Part shown: positions 45,730-57,415 of the stretch, piece after piece | How positions within the stretch are numbered: position 1 is the stretch's first letter | Layout of the letters: each line of letters begins with the position of its first letter | NCBI GenBank assembly: GCA_965153355.1 | Contig: OZ231126.1 | Location: 67,518,001 to 67,582,000 of the forward strand | Length of the DNA stretch: 64,000 bases | Source of the DNA: Flaccisagitta enflata | Lineage: Eukaryota > Chaetognatha > Sagittoidea > Aphragmophora | Reading direction: 5' to 3' | The notes under the pieces: model-generated | Databases searched by the model: none | The model's input: the letters and a program-made list of their open reading frames with translations, nothing else | Told to the model about the DNA's origin: nothing | Made by a program: the position numbers and the translations under genes

Positions 45730-47025
45730 TGTTGGGACACTAAATTTGTCAGACACTAGTTAGGGGGTGGAAGTCCTAAAAAATCTAGCTCTCCTATGCC
45801 GCTGCTTCTAATTAAATGCCAATTTTGCAATGGTGGTCCACATTGTCTAAAAAAGATAGGCAAGTGCAGTTGCTTTACCTCTGGATTTTCATTGAAAATT
45901 TTCTCAAAAAGGAAATGTCAGTTTTTGCTTCAAATGATCATCAAAAGCATACTACTGGGCCCACATTGATGAAATTTTGATGCAAAAAACGTCTATCAGA
46001 TCATATCCAGTTCAAAACCATAGTTCTTTGCATCAGGTGGATAACCTGGTATTCATGAATTTTAACCGACCTACGAAGGAGTGAGTGGATTTAATAACCA
46101 AAATAGCCCCCGCAACTACTCATTGTTCTCATTCATAGGCATGGAATGGAAAATATGACAGTCATGAGGACGACAACTTAAATGCAAATATACAAATTAT
46201 TGGTTTTGAGTTGGCCTATGGAGTTCAAGTCGGCATTTCAAGAGATCGATGAAGAAAAACAGATGTTATAGCCTGTAGTTATCCATCTGCGTTATCCATA
46301 TCTGTTAGCCATATCTGGTTGATGATGCATTTTGATTACCCTCTCACAAATTCACCTCTAGTCTCCTACAAAGTTTGATCTAATGCAGACAATAATGAGA
46401 AAGACTGACAACATACAACTACACTCATTTTCTAATTGGGGGGCTCAAACAGGAGAGTATTTTGACCAGTAAAAGAGATGATTGAAAAACCCACAAAACA
46501 ATCCAATCAGTGGCATTGATAACCTGGGATGACCCATCACAAAATTCAAATCACGCAATGGCAACATGACAAGAAATTTTTTCTCCAGTTTCACAGTGCT
46601 CTGTCCTGGCAGTTAGAATGCTACTGCTAAATAGATCAATTGCTTCTATCAGTCCACCACACTCATGTGGAAATTAGAATAGATTGAACTATATTATCTA
46701 GCAGAGTTTCAAACGCTGTCTCAATTCCACACTTCAGGAAATTATCATTACAGTCCAGAATTGAAGAGAGAGTTCGAAGCAACCAATTTTGATATTAAAC
46801 GCATTAAACCAGCCATGAACTCAATTCCGGCAGAACCGCCCACATCATCATCATCATTACCATCATTACCCTCCTTACCATTAAAATCGTTGTCAACCAC
46901 CACTGACATCATAATCCTGATCGTTTGCAACAACTGTTGATCCTTTCACAGCACCTTCCACATTGTCACCATTTCTATCATCATCATCATCATCAACAAC
47001 ACCATTGACATTATCATCAACCACC
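45730..47025. other. Upstream region of the NACHT gene
   Basis: No TATA box or repeat family is recognised. Part of 45830-46060 resembles internal module text of the TA-flanked elements. From 46815 an ATG opens a 42-codon Ser/Thr/Pro-rich frame, out of phase with the large gene, that stops at 46941. Confidence 0.45.
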
Positions 47026-49768
47026 ATGGATCCTCTTGCAGCGACCCCTACATCATCATCATTACCAATGTCGTCATCGTCACCATCAACATCGTCCTCA
47101 ACCACCATTGATCCTCCAACAGCATCAACGGTGCCTCTCAATATCTATGATGAAGAACATCAACTTCAATTGCGTTTAGAAGTTGCTGTCAAAATTGCCT
47201 CTATCATGGGCCAAGACTTTCTTGTCATGATACTGGAAAAGGAGAAGGAAAAGCCTTGGAATAATGGGGAGCTTTGGATTAAGTGGTACAAAGATAACCA
47301 CGAACATATGAGCAAGTACAGGTTTTTCAAGAGGCAATCCAAGGTTGAAATCGGTGGGGTAAATGTGGTTGTTTTTGCCAATCTTGACATTATCATCATT
47401 GGTCATATCCTGTTGAGGCTTGGTAGTGACAAGCACCGCGCCGCGTTTGATGCTTTGAGAGAATTGCGTAACTCCTTTGCTCATGGCACAACCATTAAGG
47501 TTGCTAAGACAGAATTTGAGAAAATGTTTGCTCAAATTCTAGACATAGTTGCATCCATGTTTGATGAAGATGCCAAATATGCCACAAAATGGAACAAACT
47601 CTATTTGAAGATCAAGGAGGGTAATATGCAAGATCCTGAAATTCAAACCATTCACAAAAAGCAAGAAACGATCATTCAAATGATGGACGATTTGAGCCAA
47701 TCATTTCAGCAAACCAAAGAAACAGTCGAGCAAACAAAAGAAACCATTGAGCAAACAAAAGAGACGATTGAGCAAACAAAAGAAACCCTCCAGCAAAACA
47801 CTGAGTTCATTCAACAAACCAATGCCACTCTTCACCAAACAAATCTAAGGCTGGACATGCTGGAATTAAATCAAAAGGTAGAAAGTGAGACTGATGCACA
47901 CATATCCAGATCCACACTGAGCAGTTTGAAAACTGTGCTTCAGAACCATATCAGAGATAACTTATCTACAATACGCATTCCAGCATCATCAACTCTCCTG
48001 GACTTATCAAAAACTATTCTAAACCAATCAATGCGCTGTTTGGTTGTTGATAAAGCCATGGGCGAGGCTCCTTCAAACCAAAAACAAACCCATCCTGACC
48101 CACAGGCGGACAATGCAGATTCAGGCTCTGAAGCAAATGCAGATTTTGAGGAGATTGAAGTGAAATTACAACGCGGCTTTATTCCACAACCAACTGATGA
48201 GGATTCTGATTCTGAAAGTATTGCTTCTGACGATGAAGAATTTGTCAAAGTTGAATTCATTGCCATTAGTGATGTTATCAAAGAAAGAATCTACAGTGGG
48301 AAAAGACTCATTCTCATTGTTGCCGCTGGTGGCCGAGGCAAGACTACCGCCGCAAGGAAGGTGATGGTCCACTGGGCAAAGGGAGAATATCTTGATGAAT
48401 GCGATGTTGTGATACGTATAGATATGAAGCAGGTTGACTATAACAAAAACATATTCAAAAACATGTTGAATCAATACCAAGTTCTTCACAGTGAATTCAA
48501 CCAAACGCAGCTTAATGCAATTGAGGAAGCTATGCGCACCCATCAGGAGAGAGTGGTGTGGATGTTAGATGGTATTGATGAAAGCCAATCCCACCAAGAT
48601 GCTGAAAAATTCATTCTAAACAGTCAACAGCGCTTCTCTAAGAGTGTCTTTGTCATGCTAACAAGGGAAGAGGGAAAACCAATCATAGGATCATCCATCC
48701 TCCAGGCGACTGAATTCTGCATGGATGACCTAGATCCTGACCAATGCAAACAATTCATGAAGATTTTTCCATTCAGCGGCGCAAAAGCTGAGACAAAACG
48801 CAACCTACTCGTGAATGCTTGGAAAACCAACTCTGCCATAGCAACTACATTCCCAATCCCAATCAATGCAGCCATGATCTGTCGGCTATTTGATGAAGAG
48901 ACCTTTGATGGTAATGTGCAGAGTGAGATGGACATCACTAATGGAATCATAGCAGTCATATTGAAGTCAACGGAGCTCAAAGATATTGATGTTGCTTTGG
49001 AAAAACCAGCATTGTTATTAGCTGACGACATTCCAAAACTGATTGAGAAGAGAAAAATACTCACAAAACGAGGATTGAAAGATGTGATGGCTGACAAAAA
49101 GGAATTGTTGGTCATGCTAGCTCAAGCGATTTTTGCTTGCAATGGAAATTCCTTGGTTGGCTTTCAAAACTTGGACAAGGAGATGTTAAGAAAAGAGTTA
49201 AGCAAAGCTGGTGTGAGTGAAAAGCATCAAAACTTCTTGTTAAGACTGGATATCTGGGATCAAAAAACTGAGAATCAGAAACAGGTCTTCCTTTTCTATC
49301 ATCGCAATATGCGGGAGTATATTGTAGCCCTTTTTGGCAGCCAGGCAGCAAATAAACTGCCACAACAGGACAGCAATAGAACACTCAATGAAAGCCATTT
49401 GTCGGTTTTTCGGTGCATCATGGCCCAAATACAAAGAGGTGACCCTAAAAAGGATTGCACAGAAGCTGTCATGCAAGTTACAACTCACTTTTTGCGCCAT
49501 TGCAAAACAAATGTAAATGAATGGGGTGTAGCGCAAATACTTTGTGAGATTGTGCAGTTCAATTGCAACATGAATGATGAGCTCTTCCATTTGAGAAAAG
49601 TCATGTCCAAAGTTTGTGGCGTGATTGAGGACAGCAAGATTTCCTTTAACTGTAGATTATTGAAAGTATTGAAAGGAAGTTTTTTGAAAAGTCATTTGAT
49701 TCTTGGAAAGATATCATGTGTCAAATGCAAAATGCCAGAAAAGATGAACCTTAAGAAATCTTCTGATG

Positions 49769-49853
<85 letters not shown>

Positions 49854-50997
49854 GCAACAAGAGACCACTGACAATTGGCCCAAAAACAGGCCTTTTGATC
49901 TCAGTCCATTTTTAGTAAAGAAGAAAGATTCCATTATATTTTGTATTCCAAGGGGAGTTTTACCATTCAATAAACATGTTGCTCCAGACTCGGAAGTGGT
50001 TCATTGCACCAAACCAAAACATGAAGTTCCCATGGGCTATGGGCTCATTGTCGAAAGTCTTTTGGGGAGAATTGTAGTTTGGGGAGGGATAAACGATGAT
50101 GGTTTAAATGATCCAAGTGTGGTTCATATCTACAATGTAAAAAAGAAATCATGGAAGAAGATTCTAGCGAGAGGCGATATACATCCCTTCAGCTTATCTG
50201 CCAGAAGTGTCATTCACAATAACCAAATTTTGATTTTTGGTGGTCAAGATGCTGAATTGGATGATTCTAACCAACTTTCAAGTCTTTCATTGGATGGCGA
50301 ATTCCGTCTCATCGTCGTTGAAGGAGATTTGCCTTTTCCCCGTCGTGACGCAGTTGGTTGGACGCATGACCAAAATCTTTACTTTGGATTTGGGTACAGC
50401 GATGACTTAGGAAGCAAACAAGGTGAGAAGTACATCACAGGTGGAGACTGGACGGAAGCAAACGGTCAAGGTGACACAAATGAGGTTTTAAAATTTGACA
50501 CGAAAACAAAATCCTTTTCATCACTTTCTACAACTGGCACCCGGCCAAAGCCTCGTACTGACTGTGGCTGTGCGAAACTGGATACGAAAGTGTTCATTCA
50601 TGGTGGAGATGGTGGAAGACTGTTTAAAGATTTCTTCGTGTTAGACATGAACACGAATCATTGGACGAAATTGCGGGAATTTGGGCTCCCAGATGCAATT
50701 GCTTGTCACTCTCTAACGCCTGTTGGTTCCAAACATATCATGCTGTTGGGGGGCGCCAATGATGGATGGGGCAGAGACGCCTCCAACAAAGTCATGCTTT
50801 ATGAAGCAGAAAAGTCAACGTGGAAAGAAAGCCATAAGATTCCGGTGGAATTTTGCGGCGAGAAAGGAGGATTGAGCTCACACAAAGCAGTGGCAGTGAG
50901 AAAAGGCGATCGAGTGACCAAAATCATCTGCGTGGGAGGATTTGTGAGTGAAGACCAATACTCAACTCATCTGCTCGAGTTCAAAGTCAACCACTGA
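47026..50997 (+). CDS. NLR-like receptor: HEPN(DZIP3-like)-coiled coil-NACHT-polyQ-Kelch
   Basis: One uninterrupted exon of 1323 codons. The ATG at 47026 is chosen because it is the first in frame after a TGA upstream and has the context CCACCATGG. Domains: Ser/Thr/Pro-rich 1-45; a helical HEPN domain of DZIP3 type about 55-195 with the R-x4-H motif RNSFAH (R148, H153), typical of HEPN ribonucleases; heptad coiled coil about 205-290 with repeats of QTKETIE; acidic Ser linker near 390-412; NACHT NTPase from about 425, with P-loop AAGGRGKTT (K439) and Walker B MLDGIDE (D515, D518, E519), then an NLR-type FYHRNMREYIVALF helix; polyglutamine 916-945; and a C-terminal propeller with six GG-type blades (G1020, G1072, G1121, G1193, G1242, G1304). 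NACHT proteins are switch ATPases that oligomerise on sensing; here Kelch would replace LRR or WD40 as sensor and HEPN would be the effector. That role is inference. Confidence 0.85.
49771..49860 (+). repeat. Coding (CAA)n polyglutamine tract
   Basis: Thirty glutamine codons, all CAA except one CAG at 49852, between the NACHT-associated helices and the Kelch region. The near-pure repeat suggests length variation between alleles. Confidence 0.9.
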
Positions 50998-51359
50998 AGT
51001 GCAAAACAAGTCATGCATCTCAATGCAAATCCGCTAAAGAGAATGCCCCATTTGAAACGTCAGATATTATATCCAGCAGAGTCTTTCTTAAACCAACTCG
51101 AGAAAAGTCAGTCTTTTAAGTCTTGGTGCAGAACAGCGTCAAATTTGACAAATCGTTCTGTTCTGTGATGGAATACGCTGCTATGCAGCGGAAATATAAC
51201 AAAAACTTAAGTCTTATGCATGCTTAATACTCCCTAAATTAATTAAAAAACGGTTAACTGACCAATGGTATTGATCACGCATCGGTAAAGTCGCAGCATA
51301 CTTAGTGAAACAACAGAATTCTTTAAAAAGAATTGCACGGAAAACATGAGATGTTGCCA

Positions 51360-51498
51360 CGTGAAAAACCGAATCTGTCTCTGAATGCAAAATTTTGCAT
51401 TTCTAAACACATGGCCTGTTTCTTAAAAGCGTTTAGACTGATGCCATGTTTTTCAAAATGCAAAATTTTGAATTCAGAGACAGATTCGGTTTTTCACG
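51360..51498. repeat. Long hairpin in the 3' region of the NACHT gene
   Basis: Arms of 55 bp (51360-51414 and 51444-51498; start CGTGAAAAACCGAATCTGTC) match with about four to five differences around a 29-base loop. It lies after the stop codon and before the AATAAA, so it would be part of the 3' untranslated region. Confidence 0.85.
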
Positions 51499-51645
51499 CG
51501 AGACATGTCAATGCACAAGAATCAATTTTTATTAAAAATCCATCAATTTTGCATCCTTTTTTCTCACATTTCCTAAGCATATGGTACAGAAAAACGTTTT
51601 CCTATGCAAAAAATCGATGATTACCAACCACAAATCCTTTATCTC

Positions 51646-51675
51646 AATAAAAAATCTTTGAATATATGAAATAAA
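51646..51675 (+). terminator. Polyadenylation signals after the NACHT gene
   Basis: AATAAA at 51646-51651 and again at 51670-51675, giving a 3' untranslated region of about 0.65 kb. Confidence 0.5.
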
Positions 51676-51810
51676 AAATATCGTATAAATCGTTTTGACT
51701 TGTCAAATTTTGTATTCGTTTGCACTGTGACTTAATGATATAAAGAAAAAAATCATATCAAATGTAAAAAAGTAAAATGATTGCCAAAGAGGGTTTTGAA
51801 ATTGTAACAA

Positions 51811-52095
51811 TTATGCTATCAAGCAAGTTTGAAAAAGTTTTTTTGAAAACATTTTGTATACAGAGGTGTAAGGCCTCTTAACAATAGTGCCTGTTTCCCT
51901 TTTCCCCCAAAATCCCACTGATGAACATTGTTTAGATTGTTTTCTTTCATTAGAAATTGCTTTTATGCCTTTCGTCTCATCTGTTGTAATTTCTTTATTA
52001 ACAGCAAATTGTTCCATTTCTTTCACCAAATAATTATTCTTTGCATGATTAAGCCTGCAGGCACATTTAGCACAATCACTTGTCAATTGATTAAG
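51811..52095 (-). CDS. Hypothetical coding remnant
   Basis: An open minus-strand frame of about 90 codons with mixed, protein-like composition, including four cysteines near the start (CAKCACR, C near the middle) and a charged middle part (KEMEQFAVNKEITTDE). There is no ATG at the beginning and no recognised domain. It may be an old exon or chance; the opposite strand is also open and Cys/Phe-rich, which weakens the case. Confidence 0.2.
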   Translation of the reverse strand, partial: LNQLTSDCAKCACRLNHAKNNYLVKEMEQFAVNKEITTDETKGIKAISNERKQSKQCSSVGFWGKRETGTIVKRPYTSVYKMFSKKLFQTCLIA

Positions 52096-52199
52096 TCAGA
52101 TTTCAAACGTTGCAGCGTAATAAGTATTGTGAAGTGTGCGGCGACTACCTATTGGCTGTGTACACGCTTTTCTTTTTGTAAGAACATGGATTTTTGAAG

Positions 52200-52560
52200 T
52201 GAGTCTCAGCGTTTTGAGGCTCAATTGTTCTTAACATATTCTTATTTTTTGATTAAATCATCTTTTTATAATCATATTTTCATATCATTGTAATGGTTTT
52301 ATAATTTTAGCAAATCTCAGAAAAAAAAATCTTATTATATAAAAAAAATTCAAGATTAATGTTTTATAAATGATGAATTATCATTTTAGAAATCATTATC
52401 AAAATATCAATCATTTAGAGTTTTTCAACTAATTTTACTAATTTTTTAAAAAATCATATTTTGATCTTCAAATCTACAGCTCAGCATGTTCTTGAGATGT
52501 TCTCACTTTTTTTTGTCAAATTTGAGGCTGATGTTCTTATAAACAGTGTTCTTAGAAAAA
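52200..52560. other. AT-rich sequence, nothing seen
   Basis: No coding frame or inverted repeat. The sentence-like TTTGAGGCTGATGTTCTTA near 52519 resembles text at 35540. Confidence 0.4.
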
Positions 52561-52664
52561 GAAAAGCGTGTATCCGGCCTTGTTTTGGGTTTTCTCTTCA
52601 TGTCCTTATCTATTCATGTTATGCTTCCAAAGAGGATGCATCTGTTGGACATCACTTGACCTTT

Positions 52665-52799
52665 TTAGTGGCGTGTACGCGACTCTACAACCCGCTCTGT
52701 CCGTCTGCCGGTTGGTCGGTCAGTCGGTCGGTCGATCACATTATGCTTTTCTTAGGCGCCCACGCGCACGCGACTAAGGTAGCCGTGTATCTGGCCTTG
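52665..52799 (-). mobile_element. Helitron-like element, internally deleted
   Basis: Minus copy with stem GTCGCG-TACACGCCAC, a GACCGACC tract and CTTAGTCGCGTGCGCG joined directly to GGCCAGATACACGGC; the middle block is missing. A separate 5' scrap (CAAGGCCGGATACACG) is at 52568-52584. Confidence 0.65.
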
Positions 52800-52850
52800 T
52801 TTTTCACTATCATCAAAGTCATACACAAGTAAACTTAGAAAGAAAGAAGG

Positions 52851-53027
52851 CGTGCGGGTGGGTACTGGGTAGGGGCAGTGGAAAAATTCTAATCATGCAT
52901 TTGGGCAGTAATGCAGTAATGCAAAATCCACCTGTAAACACCAAAAAAGTATAACATTACTGATGGATGGACTGACTGACAGATGCATGGACAAAGCGGA
53001 ATGTAGAATTGCGTAGCACGTGACTAA
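52851..53027 (+). mobile_element. Helitron-like subfamily B, 5'-truncated
   Basis: CGTGCGGGTGGG to ACAAAGCGGAATGTAG and stem TTGCGTAGCACGTGA with CTAA. Confidence 0.6.
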
Positions 53028-53061
53028 AAAACAGCAGTGACATTTAAGGTGATTAACTAAA

Positions 53062-53267
53062 CAAGGCCGGATACACGGCTACCGAAGTCGCGTGCGGTTG
53101 GGCAGGGGCCATATTTGAGGTCACTAGACAACATGAGCAGGAGCAGTGAGGTCCAAGAAATAAAATCATAAAAAAAAGTAAAGTGTGACCGACCGACCAA
53201 CCAACCGACCAACCGACCAACCGACCGACGGACAAAGCAGGTTGTAGAGTCACATGCACGCGACTAA
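53062..53267 (+). mobile_element. Helitron-like subfamily B, full length
   Basis: CAAGGCCGGATACACGGCTACC, GGGCCATATTTGAGGTCAC, GGAGCAGTGAGGTCC, an ACCAACCG tract and GTCACATGCACGCGAC with CTAA. Confidence 0.75.
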
Positions 53268-53344
53268 AAATAGATTTACATCCAGCGATCTAGCGATGGA
53301 TGCGGAGGAACAAACACTTCAAATTTTCAATCTATGAGTTGTAC

Positions 53345-53560
53345 ACCATCATTGTCTAAACCAGATGGAAGCAGCGAAGCTCAATGCTCAGTTTTGATTT
53401 GTTTTGCTGAACTCCCGCTCGCAATCCGCACTTGTTGAGAGTATGGTCAGCACTAAATTGACAAGAGGTAGCAGATTTGGTAAGTCAGGATTGTAACAGC
53501 GATTGACTTCTTTCCACGTGATAATCATGATATTTTCCAGGCACAAATAACAATCTTTGA
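53345..53560 (-). pseudogene. hAT transposase C-terminal remnant
   Basis: The minus frame reads WKEVNRCYNPDLPNLLPLVN, then a segment with STSADCEREFS, which matches the hAT C-terminal dimerisation motif (ST/SS-A-x-C/S-ER-x-FS). The frame stops at 53388; the continuing NKSKLSIELR is in another frame, so there is a frameshift. No catalytic domain is present nearby. It is a fossil, not an active transposase. Confidence 0.5.
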
Positions 53561-53569
53561 TGTATATTT

Positions 53570-54750
53570 TCACTTTGAGAATTAACCATTCTATGGTAAT
53601 CTGGTGTCCGTTTGGTTGATTTTCATTCGAAAAATGATCAAAATGGAAAACAGGTCCTGGAGAACAAGAAATAGCAAAGGGGCTGGGGTAGAGACTAGAA
53701 CATACCCAGCCAAAATTGAGAGAGCAAACCGGGCTCTCTGCCAGCAAATATTGTGTGCCCGGGAGCAAAATAGAGAGCATCGGACTCCCGGGCACGCTCT
53801 CAAAAAAGGCCTGGACTAATAAGCTTTGTGACACACATGGGTGTATGGGGAGGGACGTCAGGGACGTTGGCTGACGCCATCTCTTACATGAGAATATAAT
53901 TTATGATTGAAAAAGACTGAATAAGTAACAGATACTACTGGGTTTGAAGCTCTCCCGGACTTGAAACCGGTTGCCAACGGCCCTTTGAAATTCCATGCCA
54001 TACACTTATGGACAGATTCATTGTTTCTTTCAAAAGACATCATGATGAACCACGCATCTTCACATTAGACGACGTACTTGTCTTGCAACAATGATTTGCT
54101 AAGCGTATTCTTTGAAATACAGAAGTTAGTATTGAAGAGCAAGAAATGCAGCTTATTCGAAATCTTGGAAAGCGGTTAGTCCTTCAAACTGGCAGGGGTT
54201 GCTGCGATTGGCGTTCGTATGGCACTGCCGGAAGCCCCTGAGCCTGACAGATTGAGGCACTGTGGTGAAGAGGTTAGCACCACCTGAGTGATAAAGAGGC
54301 AGGCCCACTTCTTATGAACCTAGCGCAGACGCGCGTCTAGAGGGCATATATTCCGTTATCTTTCTAAATTCTAACTCGAGCATCACGGAGGGACCGATGG
54401 ATGGACCGATGGGGGGAAAAGCTCTCAATAATGACTAGCTTACGACTAGCTTTATATGCATAATGACAAGCTAGAACGATACACTTCAATAGTTAGGATG
54501 CGGTGGTGACATTAGATATAGTGCGATATCGCATTCAAGTTATATTTACGTTCCACATTCCCGCTAATCCCGCTCTGGTATAACAACACTACCACGCGTA
54601 TCAACTAAAACAAAAAGACGAATATTTTTATTTACTGATAAAACAGATATCAAGAAAGCCAATTACTATTTGATATGATTACCATTTAATTGCTGTTGTC
54701 TTTTATCATTATTTTTTACATTAACTTAATAAGATAAAATAATTAGAAAA
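53570..54750. other. Sequence with no gene assigned
   Basis: Contains CGGACTTGAAACCGGTTGCC (near 53969), which resembles 11774 and 35446, and a possible Helitron-like scrap at 54370-54425. No supported coding frame. Confidence 0.4.
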
Positions 54751-54757
54751 AATACAG

Positions 54758-55432
<675 letters not shown>

Positions 55433-55529
55433 CCTGATCACTCAGGTCGCGGTTCGCCACTAAGAAAGAACTCTTTTGAGCCCCAAAAAATTGACTGATC
55501 CAGCCGATTCACCATTAAAGATGTGCCCG

Positions 55530-55650
55530 TTATCCAAGGGCAATTAAACATTACAGAAAGCCTTAAAAATTTGGGATCATAGCATATGGGTCATTAAAGG
55601 CAAGTTACCGTTAAAGGCGCTGTCAAGGAAGCAGGGATCCACTGTACAAA
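55530..55650. mobile_element. Possible MITE end
   Basis: TTACCGTTAAAGGCGC and GGGATCCACTGTA resemble the ends of the CAGTGG-type elements; the other end is not clear. Confidence 0.3.
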
Positions 55651-56008
55651 AAAGATAATTTCTTTTCACTTCACTGAACATTTTTTATTTAATTAGATTA
55701 ATTCCAGGACTGTAGTTCCATCAGTTTTGGAGCAAGCGCTCTCCAAAGAGGTCTGTTTTTCGAAAATTTACTTTATATACTTAAAAGGATTGCGAAACTG
55801 AAAAGGCAATGTTTTAATTCAAACCCATGCCATTTCCAAACAAAACAAGGCCAAGTAGGCCAACGATGCGTCCTCTTTGAATGAATGTTTTTTATGAATG
55901 AATGTTTTTTTTTAGTGAATGGTTTTTTATGAATGAATAAATGATTTAATGATTGAATTATTCAATTTATGCTTCTTTTACTGAGTTGGTACCACTTTTC
56001 TGATAAAA

Positions 56009-56126
56009 CAAGGCCAAGTAGGCCAATAAGGTGCGACGTGTTGATCGTCGAACGAATGCGTTAGAGACTGACCAACCGACCGACCAATGGACAGAGCCAG
56101 CGATAGAGGTGCTCTGTCTCACCTAA
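56009..56126 (+). mobile_element. Helitron-like element, GGCCAAGTAGGCC subfamily
   Basis: CAAGGCCAAGTAGGCCAATA, GATCGTCGAACGAATGCG, an ACCG tract, ACAGAGCCAGCGATAG and stem AGGTG-CTCTGTCT-CACCT with CTAA. A 5'-only piece is at 55846-55875. Confidence 0.7.
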
Positions 56127-56142
56127 AAATACAAGATTCTGA

Positions 56143-56701
56143 TGCTTTTTGGGCAGCAGTCCCAAAGGGCCGATAACCTGTAGAACACGGGGGAATTTCC
56201 AGACGTCCGTCCTTCCGTCCTTCCGTCTGCCCATTCGCCCGTCCGCCCGTCCTTCCGTCCGTCCCCCCCGTTGGCCATCAAGGCCTCAAATCTGCCCTCC
56301 CAGCCCTCAATTTAGACCTCCAGGCCTCAAGTCAGCCTTTCAGGCTTCAAATCAGCCCCCCCTCCTCGAATCTGACCTCCACACCTCCAATCTGCCCTGC
56401 AGACCTTCAATAAGCCCTCCAAGCATCAGATCAGCCCTCCGTGGCTCATATTTGCCCTCCTAACCTCAAATCTGCTCCACCAAGCCTTAATTCTGCCCTC
56501 CAGCCTTCAAATATGCCTTCTTTGGCCTAAAATGGTCATCTAAGGCCTGAAATATGCCCCCTAAGGATGTCTGGAAATTACCCCCTGTGTTCTACAGGAC
56601 ATTGACCCTTTGGGGCCCTGCTCTCACTCCACTTCTTCATTGGATCACTCTCAGTAGGGCATCGGGTACGGCTGACCATGTGCGATCCTTGGATGACTAC
56701 T
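56143..56701 (-). mobile_element. D-family element, copy 10
   Basis: Reverse orientation: right terminus (GGGCAGCAGTCCC) near 56150, CCGTCC tract, an array of GCCCTCCAGGCCTCAAAT units, left terminus near 56595-56620 and leader to 56700. It lies at the outer edge of duplication a. Confidence 0.75.
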
Positions 56702-56916
56702 TATGAATACTTTACCTGACAGACCAACCAACCAACCGACAGACCAACGGACAAAGCCTATTATAGAGATGCGATGACGCATCTATAAAAATACAAAAAC
56801 CAGATTGGCGCCAAATTAATGTATTTTCAGAGAGCTTTCTGATAGTCTAGTATTTCAACAAGTTTTCTTGAAATTTGTTGCCGTTAATTTGTTGTGTTAT
56901 TTAGTAATCAATTTTA

Positions 56917-57112
56917 TTAGTCGCGTGCACGCGACTCTACAATCCGCTTTATCCGTCCGCCCATCGGCCGGTCGGTCGGTTGGTCGGTTGGTTTGTCACG
57001 TTTTACTTTTTTTTTTTTTTTACCTCACCGCTCCTGCTCAAATGGTCTAGTGACCTAAAATATGGCCCCTGCCCACCCGCACGCAACTTCGGTAGCCGTG
57101 TATCTGGCCTTG
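56917..57112 (-). mobile_element. Helitron-like subfamily B with in-window empty site
   Basis: Minus copy bounded by TTAG (reverse of CTAA) at 56917 and CCTTG at 57112. Removing exactly these bases restores the left-arm sequence around 729/730 (AAAAAA|TAAAATTG) with no duplicated bases. The 3' stem is the perfect palindrome GTCGCGTGCACGCGAC. Confidence 0.88.
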
Positions 57113-57283
57113 TTTTTTGTTTCAATCTTTGTCTTTTTCTGTTTTGTACGCGCTACCATATCTTCATGTGAATTGAATTGATGTATAAAAGGTGCGTCTT
57201 TTTAGTCGCGAGCTTTCTTATACTTATAGTCTAGTATTTCAACAAGTTTTCATGAAATTTGTTGCCATAAAAAGTGCGTCTTT

Positions 57284-57415
57284 TTAGTCGCGGACACGTG
57301 ACTCTATACCTTGCCGTATCATTCGGTAGGTCCGTCCTTCTGTCCATCCGAGCGATTTTCGCATTACTGTTCTTGCCCAACCGTTCGCGACTGGATTGCT
57401 GTGTATCCGGCCTTG
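57284..57415 (-). mobile_element. Helitron-like element, arm copy of 432-563
   Basis: Same element and flanks as copy 1, inverted. A further 3'-end scrap (TTTTTAGTCGCGAGC) lies at 57201-57215, matched at 630-644. Confidence 0.65.

Noticed and set aside
49692-49970. Polycysteine ORF on the minus strand
   Set aside because: It is the antisense shadow of the CAA tract in the NACHT gene.
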